Source of the DNA: Bacillus sp. EB01
GTDB taxonomy: Bacteria > Bacillota > Bacilli > Bacillales > Cytobacillaceae
Length of the DNA stretch: 64,000 bases
Direction: 5' to 3'
NCBI RefSeq assembly: GCF_000613125.1
Contig: NZ_HG964497.1
Coordinates: 1,309,710 to 1,373,709 of the forward strand
Shown here piece by piece: positions 47,313 through 56,071 of the stretch. Within the stretch, counting starts at the first letter, position 1. Every line of letters starts with the position of its first letter. Made by a program: the position numbers and the translations under genes. Below the pieces are notes generated by a model. That model was not told where the DNA came from and made no database searches. It was given only the letters and a program-made list of their open reading frames with translations.

Positions 47313-47325
47313 GGGTCAGACCCCT
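47313..47325. repeat. Short palindromic motif GGGGTCAGACCCC
   Basis: A 13-base palindrome with a 3-base centre sits directly after the ygaD stop codon. The same motif is widely scattered in bacterial genomes; here it may add to 3'-end structure. Confidence 0.6.
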
Positions 47326-47377
47326 ATCGTGGACTTTCAAGCTATTTTGTCCGTTTGGGGTGGACGATGCTGAATGA

Positions 47378-47416
47378 AAAACCGGAATGGAGCGACAGCT
47401 CTATTCCGGTTTTTTG
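47378..47416. terminator. Bidirectional terminator between ygaD and ygaE
   Basis: AAACCGGAAT and ATTCCGGTTT arms, inner GAGC/GCTC pairing, T-runs on both strands. Confidence 0.88.
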
Positions 47417-47425
47417 GTTGAAACT

Positions 47426-48505
47426 TTATTCTAATGTTTCTTCAACTGTTATTTCATTGTCTTCCTTATGGTAAGAGAGGAAGCTGGTGACAAGGGTATC
47501 GAGGTGTTCGACATGCTCATCATAATCAAGGATGGCGGAAATGATTTGCATTGTGTGATATAGATGGTTGTCATCCTCTTCTTCGTATTCACGCTGCCTT
47601 GAAATGAACATGCGGAATACTTCCTTTTTATCAAGACATTGAATCGGATTTTCCGCTGCAGCCGATGGACGTACCTTGCCAATGAACTTTAGCATGACCT
47701 GTTCGTGAAGTGTAATGAGGCAGTCAAGCTGTTCCTGCACGGATTGCTGAAATTTATCCGGCAGGGCGAGATATTCATTTTCAAAGCGGTGTAGGCGGTT
47801 GAGTGTTGCCAATGCCCTTCTAGCTGTGGAAATCATTTGTCTGTAGATAACAAGCTTCCGTGCTTTAACAGCATCATCCCGTTTAAAATAACTCCGTTCC
47901 TCCTTATACATCGTGTAAGTGAGGTCTATTTTAAGGAGCGTATCCTTCAGTTTTTCTATATCTGTTTTTAAAAGGGTGTGATCGGATGCATTCCGTGTCG
48001 AAAGCCGAATCCAGCGAATAATCTCTTCGGTTGTGTCCGAAATTTTATGGTACAGTCTGTTTTCATACCGGGGTGGCAGGAACACAAGGTTTACGATAAA
48101 TGCCGAGAATACCCCCAGCATAATGGTTCCGAACCTGAGTGCAGCGAACTGAATAAATTGATCTCCGGGCATATACATGATGGAGACTAAGGTTACTAGA
48201 GCCAATCCCGTTGAATTCCCCAGCTTTAACTTTAGGTTCAAGGTAATAACAATGATAGCCGCAAGTCCTATGACCACGACATGGTTGCCTAGAAGCAGAT
48301 AGAATACTGTAGCCATCAAAGCCCCTAAAAAATTTCCCTGCACCTGCTCGAGTATGGATTGATAAGAGCGATATATGGTTGGCTGGACTGCGAAAATAGC
48401 AGCAATGGGTGCCATAACGGGTGAAGGGACGTCCAGTAATTCAGCAAGAAATAATGCGAGAACAATGGATATTCCCGTTTTTAAAATCCGGGCTCCTAAC
48501 TTCAT
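47426..48505 (-). CDS. ygaE: Aromatic acid exporter (ArAE/FUSC-like) family membrane protein, YgaE
   Basis: A 359-residue protein with a membrane domain of about six helices (residues 10-145; MAPIAAIFAVQPTIYRSYQSILEQVQGNFLGA is the conserved FUSC-like signature) and a long helical cytoplasmic domain (about 150-350). Members are proposed exporters of aromatic acids or similar compounds; the substrate is unknown. Position and length match B. subtilis YgaE. It is convergent with ygaD. Confidence 0.9.
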   Translation of the reverse strand: MKLGARILKTGISIVLALFLAELLDVPSPVMAPIAAIFAVQPTIYRSYQSILEQVQGNFLGALMATVFYLLLGNHVVVIGLAAIIVITLNLKLKLGNSTGLALVTLVSIMYMPGDQFIQFAALRFGTIMLGVFSAFIVNLVFLPPRYENRLYHKISDTTEEIIRWIRLSTRNASDHTLLKTDIEKLKDTLLKIDLTYTMYKEERSYFKRDDAVKARKLVIYRQMISTARRALATLNRLHRFENEYLALPDKFQQSVQEQLDCLITLHEQVMLKFIGKVRPSAAAENPIQCLDKKEVFRMFISRQREYEEEDDNHLYHTMQIISAILDYDEHVEHLDTLVTSFLSYHKEDNEITVEETLE

Positions 48506-48660
48506 TTTAAAAAAGTCCTTTCAATCATCTTTTATCTCTACTATAAACCTTTTGTATTTGCATTAAACAATTCTGTTACTATAACCTGTTTACGAATTGG
48601 AAGCAAGAGAGTTTCGCGGAAAAATGAATCGTATAGATTTGGACAAAGACATTTCTATAT

Positions 48661-48690
48661 AAAAAGAAGGGGCGCATGAGCACTCCTTCT
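48661..48690 (-). terminator. Probable terminator of the 115-residue orphan gene
   Basis: Read on the minus strand, AGAAGGAGTGC and GCCCCTTCT arms (imperfect) run into TTTTTAT. Confidence 0.5.
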
Positions 48691-48712
48691 CCTAATCAAA
48701 ATATACAATGAT

Positions 48713-49060
48713 TTATGATTTTGTATACCAAATAAATTCTGTTCCACTTACAATGGAAAGCCCGGTAAGGTCATAATCATCAGGCTGTCTCCGATAATAA
48801 TCAAGATAGAAAGCTTTAAGATAATTAAAATCATAATCCTGTTTATATTTGTCTGCCGGGACAGGAAATGGACCGGTATGAGCACCGTTGCGTCTATGGC
48901 GAGCATAAAAAACAGAAAAGGACTGGTCAAGTTCTAGTGTAAGAAGCTCTGCATCCATATAGAGAATTCCCCTTTTTTGAAAATGCTGAAGAGATTTCTT
49001 CAGCTGAAGCATAGTCATCCCGGGGCGTTTTTCCAGCATATCACCTAGTGTGGTTTTCAT
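48713..49060 (-). CDS. Hypothetical protein, 115 residues
   Basis: Not recognised. It has a helical N-terminal part (MLEKRPGMTMLQLKKSLQHFQKRGILYMDAELL) that could be a small winged-helix-like fold, then an aromatic-rich part (KYKQDYDFNYLKAFYLDYYRRQPDDYDL) with many Tyr and Asp, and a hydrophobic C-terminus. No signal peptide or membrane segment. AAAGGGA precedes the ATG. It interrupts the otherwise conserved ygaE-gsaB order together with the glutamate synthase gene. Confidence 0.65.
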   Translation of the reverse strand: MKTTLGDMLEKRPGMTMLQLKKSLQHFQKRGILYMDAELLTLELDQSFSVFYARHRRNGAHTGPFPVPADKYKQDYDFNYLKAFYLDYYRRQPDDYDLTGLSIVSGTEFIWYTKS

Positions 49061-49446
49061 CGCAATCCCTTTCTTTTGGTACCGGTTTCCTGTATTATCA
49101 CTTAAAAACTATGTTAATAGGAAAAGTGAATGTCACAAACTGTCGAACAAATCATGTCGGTTTTACGTCTATATTTTATTATCCATATAATCCTGCCAAT
49201 CAAGTACTATTTTTACCTTTTGCAATAAGGCGTGAGTATTATTAGAAGAGGTTAAGTTCAATTTTGCTCAAAGCGCTTCGAAGCCTATTCGGCCAATGGT
49301 GCGGCTGAGTGATAACCTTTAAGCTCTCTTCCGCCTAAGCCCCGCAACTTTACTAGAATTATCTTCTCCTTAAATAAAAGCTTTTAAACGAAAGCAATGC
49401 CCAGAGACGGCTCTGGGCATACTTCATTCTTATCTAAACATTAAAG
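49061..49446. other. Intergenic region between orphan gene and glutamate synthase gene
   Basis: About 385 bases, mostly A+T-rich, with no convincing coding frame. It contains the terminator hairpin at 49397-49420 near its right end and presumably the promoter of the leftward orphan gene at its left end. Confidence 0.45.
49397..49420 (-). terminator. Terminator of the glutamate synthase gene
   Basis: A perfect 10-bp stem ATGCCCAGAG/CTCTGGGCAT with a 4-base loop; U-rich sequence follows on the minus strand. Confidence 0.8.
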
Positions 49447-52400
49447 TTATTCCGTCGAAACAGATGGATCTGCCTGTTCCTTGACTGGCAAGACCATGAC
49501 AAAATTTTCTTGAGGAGAAGAAAGGAGGGAAGCAATTTTTTCAGCTTCCTCAGTCTGACCATTATCGAGAAGGATAGAATGATAAGTGCCTAGAAGCTCC
49601 TGGATATCCTTCACTCCTGTCTCATTAAGAGGGAGCAGGGAGACATTAGCTCCTTTTGCAATCCGCGATTTCAGACGATCGACGGTCAGCCCCATTTCAG
49701 GCTGGAGCCGGAGGTAAACAACACCGCCAGTCATGCCGGCGCAAATCCATGGACCAGGGTCTCCCAGTACAAGGCCGCGTCCATTCGTCATATACTCAAA
49801 TGCAAAACCCTTAATGGTTGAATGGACCCCAACATTCCCGGCATCCTTTTCAGGCAATGGCTGCACGAGCTGTCCGCCGATTAGAATATCCGCACCGGAA
49901 AGCCTAATACCAGCGCGAGCGTCAGCAGTTCCCTGAGCAATTAACAATCCCCTTTGGGCTCCATATCCGAAACCTTTTCCAACAGACCCGTTCAGATAGC
50001 TGCCGTTCTTACCTTTTTCTTTTAAAATTACAACGCTTCCGCCAAAGGAAGTCTTTCCAACACCATCCTGGCCGCCGCCGTTGACTACAATATCAATGCC
50101 CTCGCTGTTATATGCGCCAAGCCCGTTGCCAGGGATTGAACCGTTCCGGTACGCGAGCTTTACCTTGGCGAGCTTTTTATAGGCACCGTCAAGGCGTCCG
50201 CGGACGCGGTGACAGGAAACCCTACTGCCCAACACCCTTTGGTTAGAGGTAACGGACGCGAATTCCCTTGAGGTATGAAGCTGTTCCACGCTTGAATCCA
50301 GGTACTCAGCCCCTGCTGCAACCTCAAGCTGAGTGGTGTTCCGTAATACAGCGCCTTCCAGTGTGCTGAATTGGCTGATCTCCAATGGTTTTAGCAGATA
50401 AGACAGATCCAGCTTGTTAAGTCCCTTAGTTTGTTCAAGCAAATCGGAACGGCCAACAAAATCCTGGAGCCTTTTAATGCCAGCTTGTGCTGCTAAACCC
50501 TTTACTTCTTCTGAAAATGCCGTGAACAGGTTGATAAGGCCCTGTACGGCCAGATCAAACTGGCGGGGGACAAATCGTCTAAGCCCATGCTCTTTTGCCT
50601 TGGCTTCAGAGTCAATCTGCGTTGCGATACCAACATGGCAGGTATCAAGGTGGCATCCACGGCAGGTTGTACAGCCGATTGCGAGCATGGACAGAGTTCC
50701 AAAGCCAATCCTATTTGCACCAAGCAGCATAACTTTCAGAATATCAGAGGCACTTTTCATTCCGCCATCGGCCCAAATTTCCACCTTATCACGAAGACCA
50801 GCTTCAAGCAGGGCGTTATGTGCCGCTTTAACACCAATTTCCACCGGAAGGCCGACATGCTGAATTGCATGGATCCTCGCTGCACCTGTTCCGCCGTCGA
50901 AACCGCTCAATGTAATGATATCAGCGCCCGCCTTGGCGATGCCGACAGCAATCGTGCCGATATTTGGGACAACAGGCACCTTTACGGCAATCCGTGCCTG
51001 GTCATTGGCGGTCTTCAATTCCAGAATCATTTGCGCAAGATCTTCAATCGAATAAATATCATGGTTGTTTGAAGGTGAAATCAAATCCGAACCGATTGTT
51101 GCGTTACGGGCTTCGGCTATTTTTGCCGTAACCTTTGATCCAGGAAGATGGCCGCCTTCTCCTGGCTTTGCCCCCTGGCCAATCTTGATTTCAAGAAGGT
51201 TCGAGGAATTGAGCAGCTCAGCATTGACGCCGAATCGCCCAGATGCAACCTGCTGTCCGCGAGTTCTTGGATATTTTCCAAGCATATCCTTAATTTCTCC
51301 GCCCTCACCATTCATACTGATCATACTCAGACGGTCTGCACCTTCAGCATAAGCACGAAAAGCAGTTTCATTTTGCGAACCGAACGACATCGAGGCAATC
51401 ACAAACGGAAGGCTGTGGTCACCAACACTTAAATCGACATCAGCTGGTGAAACGGGATTGGATGCCTTTTTCAACGAGGTCAAATGGCGAATCGTCGTCG
51501 GATTAGCTTCTTCCTGCTCTGATATTTTATCGCGATATACATCATAGCTTCCGGTCTGGGCCATTTCCCCGATTGCCTTCCAAATTCGCGGGAATAGATG
51601 GAACGTCTTGCCGACCCGTTCCTTATCACTCTGGAAATCAGCAGCGCGCTGAATCGTATCCTGCTTCATTTCAACAAAACCAGATTCTAGGGACTTCGAC
51701 CCGAAGAAATTGACTATTTTTAAATAGTCGGCAACATGCTGATTCAACCCGATTGATGAGAAAAGCCGTGCATAGCCGCGGAGCTCATGAATTCCAATAG
51801 TCGATACAACTTTCTCAAGGCCTTTAATCAGCGCGTTATACAGATTGGAAATCGGCTTCGTCTGTCCATCCGAAACAGTTAGGAACATATAGTATGGTGA
51901 AATCAAATCTGCTCCAAGGCCGTAAGCAGTAATAATGTCATGCAAGGAACGAATAGCCCCGGACCTGAGCAAAAGCGAGCAATTTCTTCTCATGCCTGCG
52001 AGAGCTAGTGCCTGGTCGACTGCTGAAATGGCCAGATGCGGGTCAATCCAATAGGAATTGTCTGCATGGGCTGGGGAATCATCCACAATCAGCAATGTTT
52101 TGCCGCCCTTGACAGCTTCCACAGCAAGATTCGAGAGTCGCTGGAGCGCGCCCTCAATGTCTTCCTGCTTCTGAAGGGTGGCAGGAATATGGAAAGCAAG
52201 CCCTTTTTCACGATAAAAGGCTGTAATCTGATCAAAGCTGGGCTGTCCAGTCTCATCGGAGCAATCCAACCCTTCCTTGCCTTCAATCACTATCGGTGAA
52301 AGTAGTTCAAGAATAGTTCCCGCAGCCTCGGAATGGATAAGGGAAGGGCGTCTGCCAACAATGACACGGGTAGAAAAGTGTTCCGTTTCCCGGTCCCGGT

Positions 52401-53916
52401 CAATTGCAGGATTTGTGACCACTGCGACACTTTCCTTTATATAGTCGGCAATATTCTTTCTTTCAGGGTTCAAGGCAGCAAGCGGTGCGTCATGGCCAAG
52501 CGACCTGATCGGCTCAATACCTTTTTCAGCCATCTGCTCGATAAGCTGAATATGGTCGCGTTCCCATCCAAATGCCTTATACTGTCCATTGTGGATTTTA
52601 TCCGGATAGGTAACAATAATTGTTTTAGGCAGGACAGGCACATTGATTCTTGCCTGAGAACCATCAAGGCTCACGCGTTTCGAAAAACGCTCATACACTT
52701 CCTGCTGATAGTCAGGCTGCCAATATACATTCAGAGTGTCTCCGTTCCACTTTAAGCCAACCTTTTCTCCTGGCCCAAGAGGTTTCGGATCGCTTACATA
52801 CTCGCTTGTTGGAAGAATCCCGGGTTCGGAAGAAAACAAGAAGGAGCTTTCGGTCTCAAGCATCCAAAGCGGCCTCAGGCCGAGAGCATCGACACTGAAG
52901 ACAGCCTCATCGGCAAATCGTGAAATAATTCCGGCCGGACCCTGGGCAAAATGTCCCCAGGCTTCGCGGATATATACATATAAATCCTGAAGATGGGATG
53001 GGTATGCTTTTATTTCATTAATGATTGGCGGGAAAAGAACATCCATTGCTTCGAAAAGAGTATAGTTGTCTCTGCAAATCAAGGTTTCAATTGTCCTGCT
53101 CAAATCTTGGGAGTCGCTTCCTTCATGAACAAGCGGCACGCCAATCTGGAGCGCTTCCTCGCGCAATTTTGCAATGGTATTTATTTCACCGTTATGGCCA
53201 AGGACACTGAAGGGCTGGACTCTAAAAAAACTGGAAAGCGTGTTGGTAGAATATCTGTTATGGCCAAGGGTCATCGTCGAGGCAACAACCGGGCTTGCAA
53301 GATCACTGTAATAATGAGGGAGGATATCACCGGCACCCATAACTTTGTAAACTGCGTGGTACTGGCTAAATGAGGCAACATGAACTTGTTGGTTTTTCTC
53401 GATTGTTACGATCAAATTAAAAAGGAGCTGGGACAGGTTCGCAGTCTCTGAAGCAGGTACACATGCGATCTGCCAAAAGACAGGATTCTCCTGGATGGCA
53501 ATTGGGCCAAGTGCTGAACTGTCCGTTACCGAATCGGTTTCAAAAACAAGCTTCAGGCTGTTGGCTGCTAACAAAATCTTAATATCTTTTTTCACAAGCT
53601 CCGCATCTGCTTTTCTGCTAATAAATATGTGGCCAATAGATAAATCAGGTCTATCAGCAAGCAACGGGTCGGCTCCTGAAGCGGTAAGCTTTTCCTTCCA
53701 TAGGGAACGAGGGATGTCAATGTGGATGCCTGTTCCATCACCTTCACCATTAATGAAGCCAGCGCGGTGATTCATTGTCACAAGTGCATCTATGCAAGCA
53801 TAAATATTTTCTCTCGTCGGAATGCGTTTTTTTTCCATGCAGGCGACAATGCCACAGGCATCATGCTCGTGCTTATGGAAATCCTTGAAAGTATGAGGGC
53901 TCCAGATTTTTGACAT
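49447..53916 (-). CDS. gltA: Glutamate synthase large subunit (orphan, no small-subunit gene nearby)
   Basis: About 1489 residues, the usual GOGAT large-subunit length. N-terminal class II glutaminase domain with the processed catalytic Cys in HDACGIV (Cys21 after a 20-residue propeptide), central domain, FMN/TIM-barrel domain (SPSNNHDIYSIEDLAQM; LSGFDGGTGAA), the [3Fe-4S] cysteines in CTTCRGCHLDTCHVG, and the C-terminal beta-helix (GGGQDGVGKTSFGG). It transfers the glutamine amide to 2-oxoglutarate, giving two glutamates; electrons normally come via GltB/GltD, not found here. The ATG at 53916 gives the normal propeptide; a TTG at 53967 is also in frame, and neither has an ideally spaced ribosome site. 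Confidence 0.92.
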   Translation of the reverse strand: MSKIWSPHTFKDFHKHEHDACGIVACMEKKRIPTRENIYACIDALVTMNHRAGFINGEGDGTGIHIDIPRSLWKEKLTASGADPLLADRPDLSIGHIFISRKADAELVKKDIKILLAANSLKLVFETDSVTDSSALGPIAIQENPVFWQIACVPASETANLSQLLFNLIVTIEKNQQVHVASFSQYHAVYKVMGAGDILPHYYSDLASPVVASTMTLGHNRYSTNTLSSFFRVQPFSVLGHNGEINTIAKLREEALQIGVPLVHEGSDSQDLSRTIETLICRDNYTLFEAMDVLFPPIINEIKAYPSHLQDLYVYIREAWGHFAQGPAGIISRFADEAVFSVDALGLRPLWMLETESSFLFSSEPGILPTSEYVSDPKPLGPGEKVGLKWNGDTLNVYWQPDYQQEVYERFSKRVSLDGSQARINVPVLPKTIIVTYPDKIHNGQYKAFGWERDHIQLIEQMAEKGIEPIRSLGHDAPLAALNPERKNIADYIKESVAVVTNPAIDRDRETEHFSTRVIVGRRPSLIHSEAAGTILELLSPIVIEGKEGLDCSDETGQPSFDQITAFYREKGLAFHIPATLQKQEDIEGALQRLSNLAVEAVKGGKTLLIVDDSPAHADNSYWIDPHLAISAVDQALALAGMRRNCSLLLRSGAIRSLHDIITAYGLGADLISPYYMFLTVSDGQTKPISNLYNALIKGLEKVVSTIGIHELRGYARLFSSIGLNQHVADYLKIVNFFGSKSLESGFVEMKQDTIQRAADFQSDKERVGKTFHLFPRIWKAIGEMAQTGSYDVYRDKISEQEEANPTTIRHLTSLKKASNPVSPADVDLSVGDHSLPFVIASMSFGSQNETAFRAYAEGADRLSMISMNGEGGEIKDMLGKYPRTRGQQVASGRFGVNAELLNSSNLLEIKIGQGAKPGEGGHLPGSKVTAKIAEARNATIGSDLISPSNNHDIYSIEDLAQMILELKTANDQARIAVKVPVVPNIGTIAVGIAKAGADIITLSGFDGGTGAARIHAIQHVGLPVEIGVKAAHNALLEAGLRDKVEIWADGGMKSASDILKVMLLGANRIGFGTLSMLAIGCTTCRGCHLDTCHVGIATQIDSEAKAKEHGLRRFVPRQFDLAVQGLINLFTAFSEEVKGLAAQAGIKRLQDFVGRSDLLEQTKGLNKLDLSYLLKPLEISQFSTLEGAVLRNTTQLEVAAGAEYLDSSVEQLHTSREFASVTSNQRVLGSRVSCHRVRGRLDGAYKKLAKVKLAYRNGSIPGNGLGAYNSEGIDIVVNGGGQDGVGKTSFGGSVVILKEKGKNGSYLNGSVGKGFGYGAQRGLLIAQGTADARAGIRLSGADILIGGQLVQPLPEKDAGNVGVHSTIKGFAFEYMTNGRGLVLGDPGPWICAGMTGGVVYLRLQPEMGLTVDRLKSRIAKGANVSLLPLNETGVKDIQELLGTYHSILLDNGQTEEAEKIASLLSSPQENFVMVLPVKEQADPSVSTE

Positions 53917-54142
53917 AGGGTCCGGCGTGAGCCAGTCACCTCCTGAGTTCAGTTTTGTGTTGGCCAAGTTTTTTGTGGCTATAAGAATGTCTCCTGGTCA
54001 TTCATAGGGAAGGGCTGGTGTGCAGAAAACAAAAATAATAGATTAATATTATCACACGAATATTCAATATTCAAATAATTATGCAAACTTTTGGATGTAA
54101 AATCCATTACAATTTAGTGAAATAAGCACTAAGATAGTAACG

Positions 54143-54156
54143 TGTAAGCGTTTTCA
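54143..54156. promoter_or_regulatory. cre-like site (CcpA) upstream of glutamate synthase
   Basis: TGTAAGCGTTTTCA fits the catabolite-responsive element consensus at every fixed position. It lies about 230 bases upstream of the glutamate synthase start, in the same intergenic region. A TTGAAA within it could serve as -35 of a leftward promoter, so repression by CcpA is possible; this is inference. Confidence 0.55.
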
Positions 54157-54170
54157 ATAAAAATTATTAA

Positions 54171-54200
54171 AGCAGCCAGAAATTCCCCTCCCTGGCTGCT
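54171..54200 (-). terminator. Terminator of gsaB
   Basis: AGCAGCCAG and CTGGCTGCT form a perfect 9-bp stem; on the minus strand they run into TTTAATAATTTTT... U-rich sequence. Confidence 0.75.
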
Positions 54201-54217
54201 GCATAAAAAATGTATAT

Positions 54218-55513
54218 TTATTCGCTCATAAGTGAATAAAACGCGTTATCGACTGCATGGAGCGTTGCTTCAATATCCTCTTCTGTATGGGCAATCGTAA
54301 CGAACCATGCTTCATACTTGGAAGGAGCCAGATTAATTCCTTGATTCAGCATCAGCTTAAAGAATCGCGCAAACATCTCGCCATCGGTATTCTCCGCCTG
54401 CTCATAATTCTGAACTTTTTCTGTTGTAAAATATACTGTCAGTGCTCCTTTTAGCCTATTAATCGTAATCGGGACATTATATTTTGCTGCAGAACCCAGG
54501 ATTCCATCTTCAAGCATCGCACCGAGCCGGTCAAGATACTCGTATACCCCGTCCTGCTTCAAAACTTCAAGGCAGGCAATTCCTGATAGCATCGAAGCTG
54601 GGTTTCCTGCCATCGTGCCGGCTTGATACGCAGGGCCAAGCGGTGCAACCTTTTCCATGATTTCCTGTTTGCCGCCATAAGCCCCAATAGGGAGTCCGCC
54701 GCCAATGATTTTACCAAGCGCGGTCAAATCAGGAGTAATCCCGAGAATATCCTGAGCACCTCCATAAGCAAAACGGAAGGCTGTAATTACTTCATCAAAA
54801 ATTAACAGAGCTCCCGCCTCATGGGTGAGTTCCTTAACCTGCTCGAGGAAGCCAGGTTTTGGCTCGACAATCCCAAAGTTGCCGACAATTGGTTCAATCA
54901 TCACTGCCGCAACCTGGCTGCCCCATTTATCAAGTGCTTCCTTCAACGGCTCCACTTCATTAAATGGAACCGTAATAACTTCCTGGGCAATGCTCTTCGG
55001 TACCCCGGCAGAGTCAGGTGTTCCAAGTGTCGAGGGGCCTGAACCGGCAGCAACGAGAACCAGGTCGGAATGGCCATGATAGCATCCCGCAAATTTAATA
55101 ATCTTGTCGCGCCCGGTATATGCGCGGGCAACACGGATTGTAGTCATAACAGCCTCAGTACCTGAGTTCACAAACCGAACTTTGTCCATTCCCGGCATTG
55201 CTTCCTTAAGCATCTTCGCAAGAGTAATTTCATGCGGAGTCGGCGTCCCATACAAAACACCGGACTCAGCTGCCTTTTTAATCGCCTCTGTAATATGGGG
55301 ATGGGCATGGCCTGTAATAATCGGCCCATAAGCAGCCAAATAGTCAATATACTGATTGCCGTCGACATCCCAGAAATATGCGCCAGACGCACGCTCCATC
55401 ACAACAGGTGCTCCCCCGCCAACAGCCTTGTATGAACGGGATGGACTATTTACACCGCCAACAATATGCTCAAGAGCCTCGCTATGTAATCGTTCCGAAT
55501 TGGTAAAGTTCAT
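54218..55513 (-). CDS. gsaB: Glutamate-1-semialdehyde 2,1-aminomutase, GsaB/HemL
   Basis: A 431-residue class III PLP enzyme with Lys268 in [12 protein letters not shown] as the PLP lysine, [15 protein letters not shown] at the N-terminus and [14 protein letters not shown] phosphate loop. It isomerises glutamate-1-semialdehyde to 5-aminolevulinate, the haem precursor. Its length is near B. subtilis GsaB (429 aa), the paralogue of HemL found in this neighbourhood; hence the symbol. A second copy (hemL) in the hem operon is expected elsewhere. Confidence 0.93.
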   Translation of the reverse strand: MNFTNSERLHSEALEHIVGGVNSPSRSYKAVGGGAPVVMERASGAYFWDVDGNQYIDYLAAYGPIITGHAHPHITEAIKKAAESGVLYGTPTPHEITLAKMLKEAMPGMDKVRFVNSGTEAVMTTIRVARAYTGRDKIIKFAGCYHGHSDLVLVAAGSGPSTLGTPDSAGVPKSIAQEVITVPFNEVEPLKEALDKWGSQVAAVMIEPIVGNFGIVEPKPGFLEQVKELTHEAGALLIFDEVITAFRFAYGGAQDILGITPDLTALGKIIGGGLPIGAYGGKQEIMEKVAPLGPAYQAGTMAGNPASMLSGIACLEVLKQDGVYEYLDRLGAMLEDGILGSAAKYNVPITINRLKGALTVYFTTEKVQNYEQAENTDGEMFARFFKLMLNQGINLAPSKYEAWFVTIAHTEEDIEATLHAVDNAFYSLMSE

Positions 55514-56071
55514 TTTATAGTAACCTCCTGTAGTAAGTACGTTATTATTCTAGCACTGTTTTTTATATGGAAAAAGCGCAGAAGCCTTTTCGGTGGAGTA
55601 TGGCCGACGCTAGAGGACGGTAAAGCATGGCCTACGCCGCCCAGTTCGGCAGCGCTGGTGAGCGCATCACACCATTATTCGTCCACAACCAGGTTTGGGC
55701 AGCGTTTGTTCTAATTATTGGATTTAAACTTTCTGCTATGGGACGCGTTTGTCTTCTCCATTATATTGGAATTTGTTCTAATAAATCCAAACGTTATCTT
55801 AATTGATAAGCATACTGTCTTGGTGAATAATGCCACCGGGGTTTGTATTCAGACAACCCCATTTAGTGGATTAATCATAGGTGGTCAACAAGAGATTAAT
55901 CCACGAAACCCCATTTAGTGGATTAATTATGAATCGGCAGCAAGAGATTAATCTACTAAACTAATCTGCCTGGAAACCTAACCCAGCCATTCCCAAAGAC
56001 ATAAAAGTTGTTTTAGAAAAAGGAAATGGATAAACTGACTTGGTTAGAGTGTATGTTCAGGAGGATTGCAA
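55514..56071. other. gsaB to ABC-transporter intergenic region
   Basis: About 550 bases. Near 55575 there is AAAAAGCGCAGAAGCC, a possible fragment of dispersed-repeat type sequence, then C+G-rich sequence to 55680. The right part holds the 52-bp hairpin repeats described separately. An in-frame stretch at 55718-55918 has no ribosome site or family resemblance. Confidence 0.5.
55855..55958. repeat. Two 52-bp direct repeats, each a hairpin
   Basis: AACCCCATTTAGTGGATTAAT starts at 55855 and again at 55907, exactly 52 bases apart. Within unit 1, GTGGATTAATC pairs with GATTAATCCAC (11 bp); within unit 2, TAGTGGATTAAT pairs with ATTAATCTACTA with one G-T. The change in one arm of unit 2 is tolerated as a wobble pair. 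Confidence 0.85.

Noticed and set aside
49260..49280. Second cre-like sequence (CAAAGCGCTTCG)
   Set aside because: Outer positions do not fit the consensus and it lies downstream of the gene it would control.
50414..53770. Several plus-strand frames opposite the glutamate synthase gene
   Set aside because: They are antisense shadows of a long, well-conserved gene and show no family features or ribosome sites.
55718..55918. 66-codon frame upstream of the ABC-2 operon
   Set aside because: No ribosome site; its end runs into the 52-bp hairpin repeats; composition is that of intergenic DNA.
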